A program made the translations under genes and the position numbers. From Cupriavidus lacunae (GTDB taxonomy: Bacteria; Pseudomonadota; Gammaproteobacteria; Burkholderiales; Burkholderiaceae), in assembly GCF_003353055.1 (NCBI RefSeq), contig NZ_QKWJ01000001.1, forward strand, positions 2,235-66,234: DNA of 64,000 nt, in the 5' to 3' direction. How positions within the stretch are numbered: position 1 is the stretch's first letter; every line of letters starts with the position of its first letter. Under the pieces are notes generated by a model. It searched no databases and was not told the origin of the DNA. It saw only the letters and a list, made by a program, of their open reading frames with translations. Of this stretch, positions 39,286 through 50,912 are shown piece after piece.

Positions 39286-40317
39286 TCACGCGCCGCATGC
39301 CGCGCGCATGTCGGCGGCCAGCGCCTCCACCGTCTGCGGCTGCAGGTCCCATGCGCACATGAAACGGCAGCCGCCGGCGCCGATAAAGGTGTAGAAGCGC
39401 CAGCCCTTCGCGCGCAGCGCCTCGATCGCGGGCAGTGGCAATTCGGCGAATACGGCGTTGGACTGCGTCGGAAACATGATGCGCACGCCCGGGATATCGC
39501 TGATGCGCTGCTGCAGCAGCTGCGCCATCGCATTGGCATGGCGCGCGTTGGCGAGCCATACGTCGTTCTCGAGCAGACCCAGCCACGGCGCGGAGATAAA
39601 GCGCATCTTCGACGCCAGTTGGCCGGCCTGCTTGACGCGGTAGGCAAAGTCCTCGGCCAGGCGGCGGTCGAAGAACACCACAGCCTCGCCCACCGGCAGC
39701 CCGTTCTTGGTGCCGCCGAAGCACAGCACGTCGACGCCCGCGCGCCACGTGATCTCGGACGGATGCACGCCCAGCGACGCCACCGCATTGGCAAAGCGCG
39801 CGCCGTCCATGTGCACGCGCAGCTGCCGGCGCTTGGCGATGGCCGCGATCGCGCGCACCTCGTCCACGCTGTAGACGGTGCCGACTTCGGTTGACTGCGT
39901 CAGCGACACCACCTTGGGCTTGGGGTAATGGATATCGGAGCGGCGCGTGACCAGCGCCTCGACCGCGTCGGGCGTGAGCTTGCCGTCGGCGCCGGGCGCG
40001 GTCAGCAGCTTGGAGCCGTTGGAGAAGAACTCCGGGCCGCCGCATTCGTCGGTCTCGATATGCGCCAGTTCGTGGCAGATCACCGAGTGGTACGACTGGC
40101 ACAGCGCCGACAGCGCCAGCGAGTTGGCCGCCGTGCCGTTGAACACGAAGAACACTTCGCAATCGGTCTGGAACAGGTCGCGGATACGGTCGCACACCTT
40201 CTGCGTCCAGGTATCGTCGCCATAGGCCTGCTCATGGCCGCTGGCGTTGGCTTCCAGGAAATACTTGAGCGATTCCGGGCAGAAGCCGGCGTAGTTGTCA
40301 GAGGCGAAGTGCTGCAT
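39286..40317 (-). CDS. ltaE: Low-specificity threonine aldolase
   Basis: 343 residues of the fold-type I PLP family. The catalytic lysine is K204 in CFGGTKNGLPVGEA, the PLP-stacking/aspartate region is HMDGARFANAVASLG, and the N-terminus FASDNYAGFCPESLKY is typical of the L-threonine/beta-hydroxy aspartate aldolase group. It cleaves threonine to glycine and acetaldehyde. On the same strand follow the tusA-like and Nudix genes; the tautomerase gene lies 28 bp upstream. Confidence 0.9.
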   Translation of the reverse strand: MQHFASDNYAGFCPESLKYFLEANASGHEQAYGDDTWTQKVCDRIRDLFQTDCEVFFVFNGTAANSLALSALCQSYHSVICHELAHIETDECGGPEFFSNGSKLLTAPGADGKLTPDAVEALVTRRSDIHYPKPKVVSLTQSTEVGTVYSVDEVRAIAAIAKRRQLRVHMDGARFANAVASLGVHPSEITWRAGVDVLCFGGTKNGLPVGEAVVFFDRRLAEDFAYRVKQAGQLASKMRFISAPWLGLLENDVWLANARHANAMAQLLQQRISDIPGVRIMFPTQSNAVFAELPLPAIEALRAKGWRFYTFIGAGGCRFMCAWDLQPQTVEALAADMRAACGA

Positions 40318-40345
40318 GGTGTCTAGTGTGTCGCTGCGGTGGCCC

Positions 40346-40534
40346 TTACTTCTTGTCGGCCCAGAGCTCGCCGCCGGTGGCCCAGTTCTCGCGCTTGATG
40401 TCGGTGATGATGATGTCGACGGCCGAGGGCGAGCAGCCCAGGGTTTCGCAGCTCACGCGCGTCACTTCCTCGACAAACTTGCGCTTCTGCTCGATGGTAC
40501 GGCCTTCAAACATTTCGACGTGGAAAGTCGGCAT
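40346..40534 (-). CDS. 4-oxalocrotonate tautomerase-family protein
   Basis: 62 residues starting MPTFHVEMFEGRTIEQKRKFVEEVT. After Met removal, Pro1 is the general base of the tautomerase superfamily. An arginine in EGRT and the hydrophobic beta-strand VDIIITDIKRENWATGG fit the fold. A real 4-OT works in catechol meta-cleavage, but no such genes are nearby, so the substrate is unknown. It lies between the class II aldolase gene and ltaE on the same strand. Confidence 0.88.
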   Translation of the reverse strand: MPTFHVEMFEGRTIEQKRKFVEEVTRVSCETLGCSPSAVDIIITDIKRENWATGGELWADKK

Positions 40535-40586
40535 GCAATGCTCCTTTGCTTGATTCTTGTTGATCCGGCGGGAAACCAGTCCCCGT

Positions 40587-41360
40587 TCAGTCCCGGTATG
40601 AGGGATCGATTCTATCCAGTTTGCGCAGCAACGCGGGCCACTCCATCACGCCTTCGACCGCGCCGTTGTCATAGAGCTGCTCGGAGGTCTTGTCCGCCAC
40701 TGCCGCAGCGGGCTGCACCAGCGCACCGCCCGCCTGCGCGGCGATCTGGACTTCGCACGCCTTGATCAGCGTCGCCATCAGCACATAGGCCTCGGCCACG
40801 GTGCGGCCCACCGTCAGCGTGCCGTGGTTGCGCAGCAGCATGGCCGGATGCGCGCCCAGGGACTTGGTCAGCCGCGCGCCTTCGGCCGGGGTAAAGGCCA
40901 GCCCTTCGTAATCGTGGTAAGCGATGCGGCCGTGGAAGCGCATTGCATGCTGCGACAGCGGCAGCAGTCCCGCCGCCTGTGCCGAGACAGCGATGCCGGC
41001 GGTGTTATGCAGGTGCATCACGCACATCGCATCGGCACGCGCGGCATGCACCGCGGCGTGCAGCGCAAAGCCGGTCACATTAACGGGGTGCACGGTCTCG
41101 CCGACGACTTCGCCGCGGCCGTTGATCTTGACCAGGTCGCTGGCGCGGATCTCGTCGAAGGCAAAGCCGAAGGGGTTGATCAGGAAGTGGTCAGGCTCGC
41201 CCGGCACCGTGGCAGAGATATGGGTGTAGATCAGGTCATCCCAGCCCTCGCGCGCGGCCAGGCGGTAGGCCGCGGCCAGATCGACGCGCACGCGCTGTTC
41301 TTCGGCGGAAACGGGATGGGAAGCACCCGCGGCGCGCGCGGGCTGCAAGGTAAAAGACAT
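40587..41360 (-). CDS. Class II aldolase/adducin-domain protein
   Basis: 257 residues. The zinc-binding histidines are visible in MHLHNTAG and LLRNHGTLTVG, with the N-terminal EGWDDLIYTHISATVPGEPDHFLINP region of the fuculose-aldolase/adducin fold. ATG 41360 follows AGGAG at 7-8 bp, which decides the start over the longer ORF. Members range from sugar-phosphate aldolases to decarboxylases and proteins without aldolase activity; no substrate can be named. Confidence 0.87.
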   Translation of the reverse strand: MSFTLQPARAAGASHPVSAEEQRVRVDLAAAYRLAAREGWDDLIYTHISATVPGEPDHFLINPFGFAFDEIRASDLVKINGRGEVVGETVHPVNVTGFALHAAVHAARADAMCVMHLHNTAGIAVSAQAAGLLPLSQHAMRFHGRIAYHDYEGLAFTPAEGARLTKSLGAHPAMLLRNHGTLTVGRTVAEAYVLMATLIKACEVQIAAQAGGALVQPAAAVADKTSEQLYDNGAVEGVMEWPALLRKLDRIDPSYRD

Positions 41361-41514
41361 GGGGTCGCTCCTGCGCCGCCCGGCCTCGCGTGCCGGGTAC
41401 GGCCCCGGCCTTCTGTGCCGCGCCACGGGCTGCACGCTGGAGGTGGACCCGGCGCGGCAGCCGCTCGCGTGGCGCGCCAGGCGGCAAAGGCAATACTTTA
41501 GCGCACCTTAGCGC

Positions 41515-42765
41515 TTAGCTCCGGACCGGCGCCAGCGGCCACGCGCGGCGCATCCAGGCGAACGCCAGCGCGCCCAGCAGCAGCGCCGCCGCCGCGCACG
41601 CCAGCGAACTGGCGAAGCCCCCGGTGCGCGCCACCAGCGCGGTTGCCAGCGGCGGCCCGGCGATCTGGCCCAGCCCGTAGGATGCCGTCATCAGGCCCAT
41701 CAGCCGCGGCGCGTGCGGCCCCCACAGGCGCCGCGCCTCGCGCATGGCAAAGGCCACCAGCGCGGTGAACGGCAGCCCCGCCAGCAGGCTGCTGAGGGCA
41801 AAGCCGGCCACGGTCGGGAACACCACGGCGATCGCCACGCCCAGCGCCTGCATGCCATACAGCAGCGTCAGCAGCTTGCGGCTGTCGTGCGCGATGCCCA
41901 CCCGCGTCGCCAGGAACGCGCCCACCGCCACGCCCGCGCCGAAGATCGGCCAGAACAGGTCGGCCCAGACCGTGCCCGGCAGCGCCTCGCGCGCAATCAC
42001 GGGCAGGAAGGTCGCGGTGATGATGTAGCCAAAGCCGGCCAGGCCGTAGGCGAAGGTCAGCGTCCAGGTCTGGGCATCGAGCGGCGCGGCGGCAGTGTCT
42101 GCCGCCGCGTGGGACGGTGCATTCGCCGCCGCCACGGCAGGCTGCGCGACGAAGATCCGCCAGACCGCGGCCACCAGCACCACCGCCAGGACCGTGAAGG
42201 CGAGCCAGCCGTAGTCCGCGTTCCAGCCCGCGCCCACCATGCCGGATGCACCCAGTCCGGTGACGACAATGCCCAGCCCCGGCCCGCAGAAGATCAGTCC
42301 GGCGAGTTCCGGCTTGCCCAGTTCCGCCAGCCGCTGCAGGCACCAGCCCGCGGTGTAGACCATCACCACCGCGCTGGTCACGCCCGCGGCACCACGCCAC
42401 AGCGACCAGGCCGGCATGCCGCCCGGCAGGGCCATGCCCAGCGTGAGCAGCACCGTCGCCACCAGGCCCCAGCGCACCATGCGCACCGCGTCGGGCCGGA
42501 TGAACATGCACACGGCGGCACCGGCGAAGTAGCCGATGTAGTTGAACGTGGCCAGCCAGCCGCCTTCGTGCAGCGTGACGGTGCCGTCATGCAGCATCAT
42601 CGGCAGCAACGGCGTAAAGGCAAAGCGGCCGATGCCCATCACCACCGCCAGCGACACCAGGCCGGCCAGGGCCACCGCCACCGGGCCGGCTTCGCGGCGT
42701 GCCCTGGCGGGGGCAGCCAGGCGCGCGGCGGGATGTTCAGGCTCGAGGCTGTGGGGGGTCGGCAT
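41515..42765 (-). CDS. YbfB/YjiJ-family MFS transporter
   Basis: 416 residues with about twelve membrane helices. The start of helix 1, GLVSLAVVMGIGRFAFTPLLPMM, is the signature of the YbfB/YjiJ family. Other motifs are GGWLATFNYIGYFAGA and ASYGLGQIAGPPLATALV. The substrate is unknown. It is divergent from a LysR-type regulator with a palindromic site between them, so it is probably that regulator's target. Confidence 0.87.
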   Translation of the reverse strand: MPTPHSLEPEHPAARLAAPARARREAGPVAVALAGLVSLAVVMGIGRFAFTPLLPMMLHDGTVTLHEGGWLATFNYIGYFAGAAVCMFIRPDAVRMVRWGLVATVLLTLGMALPGGMPAWSLWRGAAGVTSAVVMVYTAGWCLQRLAELGKPELAGLIFCGPGLGIVVTGLGASGMVGAGWNADYGWLAFTVLAVVLVAAVWRIFVAQPAVAAANAPSHAAADTAAAPLDAQTWTLTFAYGLAGFGYIITATFLPVIAREALPGTVWADLFWPIFGAGVAVGAFLATRVGIAHDSRKLLTLLYGMQALGVAIAVVFPTVAGFALSSLLAGLPFTALVAFAMREARRLWGPHAPRLMGLMTASYGLGQIAGPPLATALVARTGGFASSLACAAAALLLGALAFAWMRRAWPLAPVRS

Positions 42766-42842
42766 GATCGTGGCTGTGGGGGCAGCGGTTGCATTGCGAT
42801 GTCTGTATGCTACGCTGGCTTTATCATCCCCAAAAATGAATT

Positions 42843-42865
42843 ATCAAGATGCCAGACATCTTGAT
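42843..42865. promoter_or_regulatory. LysR-type operator between the MFS and LysR genes
   Basis: ATCAAGATG and CATCTTGAT form a perfect 9-bp inverted repeat with a 5-bp spacer, 28 bp before the regulator start. Its symmetry and place in a divergent promoter fit a LysR-type recognition site (T-N11-A form). Confidence 0.7.
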
Positions 42866-42892
42866 TTCAGATGGATAACCGCCGGAGCCCCC

Positions 42893-43786
42893 ATGGATCT
42901 TGCCGCGCTTGAGATCTTCCGCGCCGTCGTCGAAGCCGGCGGCATCACCCGCGCGGCCGAGCGGCTGCACCGGGTGCAGTCCAATGTCACCACCCGCATC
43001 CGCCAGCTGGAGCAGTCGCTGGGCGTTGACCTGTTTGTGCGCGACGGCCGGCGCATGGTGCTGACGCCCTCCGGCAAGACCCTGTTCGACTACGCCTGCC
43101 GCATCCTGACGATGACCGAGGAAGCGCGCCAGGCGGTATTGCCGACACGCCCGCACGGACGGCTGCGCATCGCCTCGATGGAAAGCACGGCCGCCAGCCG
43201 TCTGCCCAATGTGCTGGCAGCGTATCATCAGGCGTGGCCCGACGTGCAGCTGGAACTGGTCACGCTGCCCACGCGCCAGGCGCTGGATGCGCTGGCGCGT
43301 TTCGAAGTGGAGTGCGCCTTCGTCGCCGAGCCGCTGACCGACCCGGGGCTGAGCGCCGTCTCGGTATTCGAGGAAGAGCTGGTGGTGATCACGCGCGAGC
43401 GCCATCGGCCGGTGCGCACCGCGGCCGACCTGGAGGTGCCGACGCTGCTGGCATTCGAACCCGGCTGCAACTACCGCGCCCGGCTGGAGAACTGGTATGT
43501 GATCGGCGATGCGCCGACGCCGCGCGTGCTGCAGCTCAACTCGTACCATGCCATCGTCGCCTGCGTGGCGGCCGGCATCGGCGCGGCGATCGTGCCGAGC
43601 TCGGTGCTGGGCCTGTACCGGGACCTGCCCGCCATCCAGCAGCACAGCCTGGGGGCGGCGGGCTGCGTGCGCACGCTGCTGGCCTGGCACCCGTCGATGG
43701 CCAGCGCGGCCCTGCATGCCCTGGTCGACACCCTCACCACGGCATCCCCCGCGCCCGCCGGCAAGCCGGAACTGGCGGCGGCCTGA
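42893..43786 (+). CDS. LysR-family transcriptional regulator
   Basis: 297 residues. The N-terminal helix-turn-helix reads LEIFRAVVEAGGITRAAERLHRVQSNVTTRIRQLE, here noted as two parts, AVVEAGGITRAAERLHR and VQSNVTTRIRQLE. The C-terminal periplasmic-binding-like effector domain is complete. ATG 42893 gives the usual short lead before the DNA-binding helix. It is divergent from the YbfB/YjiJ MFS gene and probably controls it and itself through the palindrome between them. The inducer is unknown. Confidence 0.9.
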   Translation: MDLAALEIFRAVVEAGGITRAAERLHRVQSNVTTRIRQLEQSLGVDLFVRDGRRMVLTPSGKTLFDYACRILTMTEEARQAVLPTRPHGRLRIASMESTAASRLPNVLAAYHQAWPDVQLELVTLPTRQALDALARFEVECAFVAEPLTDPGLSAVSVFEEELVVITRERHRPVRTAADLEVPTLLAFEPGCNYRARLENWYVIGDAPTPRVLQLNSYHAIVACVAAGIGAAIVPSSVLGLYRDLPAIQQHSLGAAGCVRTLLAWHPSMASAALHALVDTLTTASPAPAGKPELAAA

Positions 43787-43897
43787 GCGGCTGGCACGGC
43801 TGGCGCGGGCACGGCGGCAGGCCGCGTGCAAGATGTGCCCGGTGGCCTACACTTGAAGTGGCGCCACCACTGCACCCAGCGTGCCTCGCCCCCTGCC

Positions 43898-45358
43898 ATG
43901 AAACCTGCTACCGCGCTGCTGCGGGCCCTTCGGCTGCTGCCCAGCCTGGCGCTGGCGTGCTGCGCCCTTGCTTTCGGCGCCACCGGCGCCTCGGCACCGT
44001 CCGCCACAGCCATCGGCACGGCCACCGCGCCGGTCTATGTGATTCCGCTGAAAGGCGCAGTCGGCCCGGCCAGTGCCAGCTTTATCCTGCGCGGCCTGGA
44101 GCGCGCCCGCGAGGCCGGCGCCCAGCTGGTGGTGCTGGAAATGGACACCCCGGGCGGGCTGGACGCGTCGATGCGCGAGATCATCCAGGCCATCCTGGCG
44201 TCGCCGGTGCCGGTGGCCAGCTATGTCTATCCCGGCGGCGCACGCGCGGCCAGCGCCGGCACCTACATCCTCTATGCCAGCCATATCGCGGCGATGGCGC
44301 CGGGCACCAACCTGGGCGCGGCCACCCCGGTGCAGGTCGGCATTGGCGGGCCGCAGAAGCCCGAGGCCCTGCCCGGCGCCAAACCCGCCTCGGCTCCGGC
44401 CAGCGAGCCCGCGGGGGGCGACACCATGGCGCGCAAGCAGATGCACGACGCCTCGGCCTATATCCGCGGCCTGGCGCAACTGCGCGGACGCAATGCCGAA
44501 TGGGCCGAGCGCGCGGTGCGCGAGTCGGTCAGCCTGTCGGCCGACGAGGCGCTGGCCCAGCACGTGGTCGACCTGGTGGCCGCCGACCTGCCCGCGCTGT
44601 TGCGCGAGGTCGAAGGCCGCAAGCTCACCGCCGCCGGCGGCAAGGCCAGCGTGCTGCGCACCGCCAATGCGCCGGTGGTCACACTGGAGCCCGACTGGCG
44701 CAGCCGCTTCCTGGCCGTGATCACCGAGCCCAGCGTGGCGCTGCTGCTGATGATGATCGGCATCTACGGCCTGATCTTCGAGTTCTCCACGCCGGGCATG
44801 GTGGTGCCCGGCATTGGCGGCGCGATCTGCCTGCTGGTGGCGCTGTTCGCGCTGCACATGCTGCCCGTGAGCTACGCCGGGCTGGCGCTGGTGGCACTGG
44901 GCATCGGCTGCATGGTGGCGGAGCTGTTCCTGCCGACCTTCGGCGCGCTGGGCGTGGGCGGCATCATTGCCTTCGCCTTTGGCGCGGTGATGCTGATCGA
45001 CACCGACGTGCCGGGCTTCGGCGTGCCGCTGCCGATGGTGGCGGCCATGTCGGCGCTGTCCGCGATCTTCGTATTCGGCATGTCGGCGATGCTGGTGCGC
45101 GCGCGCAGGCGCCCGGTGGTCAGCGGTGCCGACACACTGGTCGGCATGCGCGGCGAAATGCTGGACGACCTGCACGACGAAGGCTGGGCCTCGGTGCGCG
45201 GCGAGACCTGGCGCGTGCGCAGCGCCAGCCCGTTGCCGCGCGGCACGCCGGTGCTCGTCACCGCGCGCGATGGCCTGATGCTTGAGGTGACCGCCGCCGG
45301 CAACGCCCCGCTTGTTCCGACATCCCCATCCCAACCGACGCCAGACAAGGGAGCCTGA
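43898..45358 (+). CDS. NfeD-family membrane serine protease (NfeD1b type)
   Basis: 486 residues. A signal peptide ([20 protein letters not shown]) is followed by a ClpP/S49-like protease domain, with nucleophile serine in [13 protein letters not shown] after the [15 protein letters not shown] and [12 protein letters not shown] strands. Four to five membrane helices follow, then a C-terminal OB-fold. A short Pro/Ala-rich linker ([19 protein letters not shown]) lies within the protease part. NfeD proteins partner with SPFH proteins; the slipin gene follows at 2 bp, as is typical. Confidence 0.9.
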   Translation: MKPATALLRALRLLPSLALACCALAFGATGASAPSATAIGTATAPVYVIPLKGAVGPASASFILRGLERAREAGAQLVVLEMDTPGGLDASMREIIQAILASPVPVASYVYPGGARAASAGTYILYASHIAAMAPGTNLGAATPVQVGIGGPQKPEALPGAKPASAPASEPAGGDTMARKQMHDASAYIRGLAQLRGRNAEWAERAVRESVSLSADEALAQHVVDLVAADLPALLREVEGRKLTAAGGKASVLRTANAPVVTLEPDWRSRFLAVITEPSVALLLMMIGIYGLIFEFSTPGMVVPGIGGAICLLVALFALHMLPVSYAGLALVALGIGCMVAELFLPTFGALGVGGIIAFAFGAVMLIDTDVPGFGVPLPMVAAMSALSAIFVFGMSAMLVRARRRPVVSGADTLVGMRGEMLDDLHDEGWASVRGETWRVRSASPLPRGTPVLVTARDGLMLEVTAAGNAPLVPTSPSQPTPDKGA

Positions 45359-45360
45359 CC

Positions 45361-46128
45361 ATGGCCTACGGATTCAGCTTCGGCGGTGTGATCTTCCTGC
45401 TGGCACTGCTGGTGATCACCTCGTTCCGCGTGCTGCGCGAATACGAACGCGGCGTGGTGTTCATGCTGGGACGCTTCTGGCGCGTCAAGGGCCCGGGCCT
45501 GGTGCTGCTGATCCCCGCCGTGCAGCAGATGGTCAGGGTCGACCTGCGCACGGTGGTGATGGACGTGCCGCCGCAGGACGTGATCTCGCGTGACAACGTC
45601 TCGGTAAAGGTCAATGCGGTGGTGTACTTCCGCGTGGTCGATCCGGAGCGCGCCATCATCCAGGTGGCGAACTTCCTGGAAGCCACCAGCCAGCTGGCGC
45701 AGACCACCCTGCGCTCGGTGCTGGGCAAGCACGAACTGGACGAGATGCTGGCCGAGCGCGAGAAGCTCAACCTCGACATCCAGCAGGCGCTGGACGCCCA
45801 GACCGACGGCTGGGGCATCAAGGTCTCGAACGTCGAGATCAAGCATGTCGACCTCAACGAAACCATGATCCGCGCGATTGCCCGGCAGGCCGAGGCCGAA
45901 CGCGAGCGGCGCGCCAAGGTGATCCATGCCGAAGGCGAACTGCAGGCTTCGGTGAAGCTGCTTGAAGCGGCGCAGATGCTGGCGCGCGAACCGCAAGCCA
46001 TGCAGCTGCGCTACCTGCAGACATTGACGCAGATCGCCGGGGACAAGAGCTCTACCATCGTCTTCCCGCTGCCGATCGACATTCTCAACCGGCTGGCCGG
46101 CAAGCCGCCCGGCGACGAGCGCCCATAG
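45361..46128 (+). CDS. Slipin / stomatin-like SPFH protein
   Basis: 255 residues. One N-terminal membrane segment ([14 protein letters not shown]) is followed by the SPFH domain with [43 protein letters not shown] and a C-terminal coiled-coil region rich in Ala/Glu/Arg. It forms oligomers at the inner membrane and is thought to organise lipid domains or be processed by the partner NfeD protease. It starts 2 bp after the nfeD gene. Confidence 0.92.
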   Translation: MAYGFSFGGVIFLLALLVITSFRVLREYERGVVFMLGRFWRVKGPGLVLLIPAVQQMVRVDLRTVVMDVPPQDVISRDNVSVKVNAVVYFRVVDPERAIIQVANFLEATSQLAQTTLRSVLGKHELDEMLAEREKLNLDIQQALDAQTDGWGIKVSNVEIKHVDLNETMIRAIARQAEAERERRAKVIHAEGELQASVKLLEAAQMLAREPQAMQLRYLQTLTQIAGDKSSTIVFPLPIDILNRLAGKPPGDERP

Positions 46129-46151
46129 AAAATGGCGCCGAAGCGCCATTA
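46129..46151 (-). terminator. Terminator of alaS
   Basis: On the minus strand ATGGCGC and GCGCCAT form a stem with a TTCG loop, followed by TTTC. It lies about 40 bp after the alaS stop and also just behind the slipin gene, where the U-run would be absent, so it mainly serves alaS. Confidence 0.65.
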
Positions 46152-46189
46152 GGAAAGGCAGTGTCTGAGGGGATATTCCCCTCGGCCGA

Positions 46190-48814
<2,625 letters not shown>

Positions 48815-48881
48815 GGGATGGCGGACGCTTGCCCTGGCGTGGCCGGGCGCGACGAATCAGTATTGGATTTGCAAACCGTTG

Positions 48882-48887
48882 ATTATA
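48882..48887 (-). promoter_or_regulatory. -10 box for alaS
   Basis: A perfect TATAAT on the minus strand, 67 bp before the alaS start codon. The -35 is poor. The rest of the 297-bp gap to the CoA transferase gene shows no other supported feature. Confidence 0.45.
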
Positions 48888-49111
48888 CGGGCAAGGCAGC
48901 CTGCCGGGCACGTCAGGCACGGCACCGCGGACCCGGCCGGCTATCGCCCAAATCCCGCCACAGAAAGAGCCCTATGCAGCACTCAACGACGCATCGGCGA
49001 TTGGCCGGTGGTACAGTGCAGGCAACTCGCGCCGGCCCCGGCTTCACGGGGTGCGCCGACCTCTCGCATTTGCGACCGATTCCCGCCTCACCCTCAGCAT
49101 TGACTACCGCC

Positions 49112-50332
49112 ATGGGAGCCTTAAGCCATCTCCGCGTCCTCGACCTGACCCGCGTGCTTGCCGGGCCGTGGTGCGCCCAGAACCTTGCCGATTTTGGCGC
49201 CGACGTGATCAAGATCGAGCGCCCCGGCGCCGGCGACGACACCCGCACCTGGGGCCCGCCCTGGCTCAAGGACGAGGACGGCCGCGACACCGCCGAAGCC
49301 GCCTACTACCTCGCCGCCAACCGCAACAAGCGCTCGGTGACCTGCGACATCAGCACGCCGGACGGCCAGCAGATCGTGCGCGAGCTGGCGGCGCAGAGCG
49401 ACGTGGTGCTCGAGAACTACAAGGTCGGCCAGCTCAGGAAGTACGGCCTGGACTATGAATCGCTCAAACTGGTCAAGCCCAACCTGATCTACTGCTCGGT
49501 CACCGGCTTCGGCCAGACCGGCCCGTACGCCGCGCGCCCGGGCTACGACTTCATCATCCAGGGCATGGGCGGCTTCATGAGCCTGACCGGCGAGCGCGAC
49601 GACCTGCCCGGCGGCGGCCCGCAGAAGGCCGGCGTGGCCATTTCCGACCTGATGACCGGCCAGTACGCCACCATCGCCGTGCTGGCGGCGCTGGCGCACC
49701 GCGACCGCACCGGCGAGGGCCAGTACATCGACATGGCCCTGCTGGACGTGCAGGTGGCGATGCTGGCCAATATGAACACCAACTACCTGGCCAGCGGCGA
49801 GGCGCCGCGCCGCTGGGGCAATGCGCATCCCAATATCGTTCCCTACCAGACCTTCCAGGCCGCCGATGGCTGGATCATCGTCGCGGTGGGCAACGACGGG
49901 CAGTTCCGCAAGTTCGTGGCCGACGGCGGCAAGCCCGAGCTGGCCGACGACCCGCGCTTTGCCACCAACCCGCAGCGCGTGGCCAACCGCGACGTGCTGG
50001 TGCCGATCCTGGCCGAGATGGTGCGCCCGCGCACCCGCGACCAGTGGATCCGCGACCTGGAGGCCGCCGGCGTGCCGTGCGGCCCGATCAACACCCTCGA
50101 CGACGTGTTCGAGGACGACCAGGTCAAGGCGCGCGGCCTGCGCGTGGACCTGCCCCACCCCAGCGCCGGCGAAGTCAAGCTGGTGGGCAGCCCGATCAAG
50201 ATGAGCGCCACGCCGCCGCAGGCGCTGCGCCACCCGCCGCTGCTGGGCGAGCACACCGACACGGTGCTGGCCGACACGCTGGGCTACAGCGCAGCGCAGA
50301 TCGAAGCACTGCGTGCAAAGGGTGTGCTGTAA
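49112..50332 (+). CDS. CaiB/BaiF-family (class III) CoA transferase
   Basis: 406 residues starting MGALSHLRVLDLTRVLAGPWCAQNLADFGADVIKIERP (shown here as family motif DLTRVLAGPWCAQNLADFGA). Further motifs are YYLAANRNKRSVTCDI and GYDFIIQGMGGFMSLTGE. Class III enzymes move CoA between carboxylic acids through an aspartyl-CoA ester. This subgroup is usually annotated as succinyl/glutaryl-type CoA transferase, but the acid is not evident. It is followed on the same strand by a DUF2214 protein gene and a Bug binding-protein gene. Confidence 0.9.
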   Translation: MGALSHLRVLDLTRVLAGPWCAQNLADFGADVIKIERPGAGDDTRTWGPPWLKDEDGRDTAEAAYYLAANRNKRSVTCDISTPDGQQIVRELAAQSDVVLENYKVGQLRKYGLDYESLKLVKPNLIYCSVTGFGQTGPYAARPGYDFIIQGMGGFMSLTGERDDLPGGGPQKAGVAISDLMTGQYATIAVLAALAHRDRTGEGQYIDMALLDVQVAMLANMNTNYLASGEAPRRWGNAHPNIVPYQTFQAADGWIIVAVGNDGQFRKFVADGGKPELADDPRFATNPQRVANRDVLVPILAEMVRPRTRDQWIRDLEAAGVPCGPINTLDDVFEDDQVKARGLRVDLPHPSAGEVKLVGSPIKMSATPPQALRHPPLLGEHTDTVLADTLGYSAAQIEALRAKGVL

Positions 50333-50428
50333 GATTCTCCTCCGACCGTCGGCGGGCTTCGGCCCGCCAACGGTGCTGCGATTTCCGGAAGCCATTCCCT
50401 TCCTGACCGAAGCACCAGAGGAGAACCC

Positions 50429-50884
50429 ATGCTGACCGATGCCCTGCTGGCCTTCCTGCACTTCCTTGCGATCTTCGTCCTGATCACCCTGATGGCCGCC
50501 GAGGCCGTGGTGCTGCGCCCGGACATCACGCCGGCCACCGTGCGGCGCCTGTCGCTGTACGACCTGTTCTATTTCCTGTCCGCGATGGTGGTGCTGGCCA
50601 CCGGCCTGCTGCGCCTGTTCTACGGCGCCAAGGGTGTCGGCTTCTACCTGCACAACCCGTGGTTCCACGCCAAGATGGGCGTGTTCGTGCTGATCGCGCT
50701 GTGCTCGCTGCCGCCGACCTTTGCCATTGCGCGCTGGCGCAAGCAGGCGCGCCGGCTGCCCGACTACGTGCCGCCGCCGTCGGAACTGAAGGCCGCCCGC
50801 CGCTGGGTCATGATCGAAGCCCACCTGGTGATCCTGCTGCCGCTGTGCGCGGTCATGATGGCGCGGGGCATCGGCGCCAGATAA
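50429..50884 (+). CDS. DUF2214-family membrane protein
   Basis: 151 residues with four hydrophobic segments: residues 1-22, about 43-62, about 78-98 and about 128-148. The start MLTDALLAFLHFLAIFVLITLM and the loop FYGAKGVGFYLHNPWFHAKMG are typical of this small uncharacterised family. An AGAGGAGAA ribosome-binding site precedes the ATG. Function unknown. Neighbours on the same strand are a CoA transferase gene and a Bug protein gene (28 bp downstream). Confidence 0.82.
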   Translation: MLTDALLAFLHFLAIFVLITLMAAEAVVLRPDITPATVRRLSLYDLFYFLSAMVVLATGLLRLFYGAKGVGFYLHNPWFHAKMGVFVLIALCSLPPTFAIARWRKQARRLPDYVPPPSELKAARRWVMIEAHLVILLPLCAVMMARGIGAR

Positions 50885-50912
50885 GTATCCCAATCCCCCT
50901 GAAGTCCGAGAC

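Noticed and set aside
40346..41360. A meta-cleavage (catechol) pathway suggested by a tautomerase and a class II aldolase gene
   Set aside because: No dioxygenase, hydratase or decarboxylase genes accompany them, and both families are widespread with other roles.
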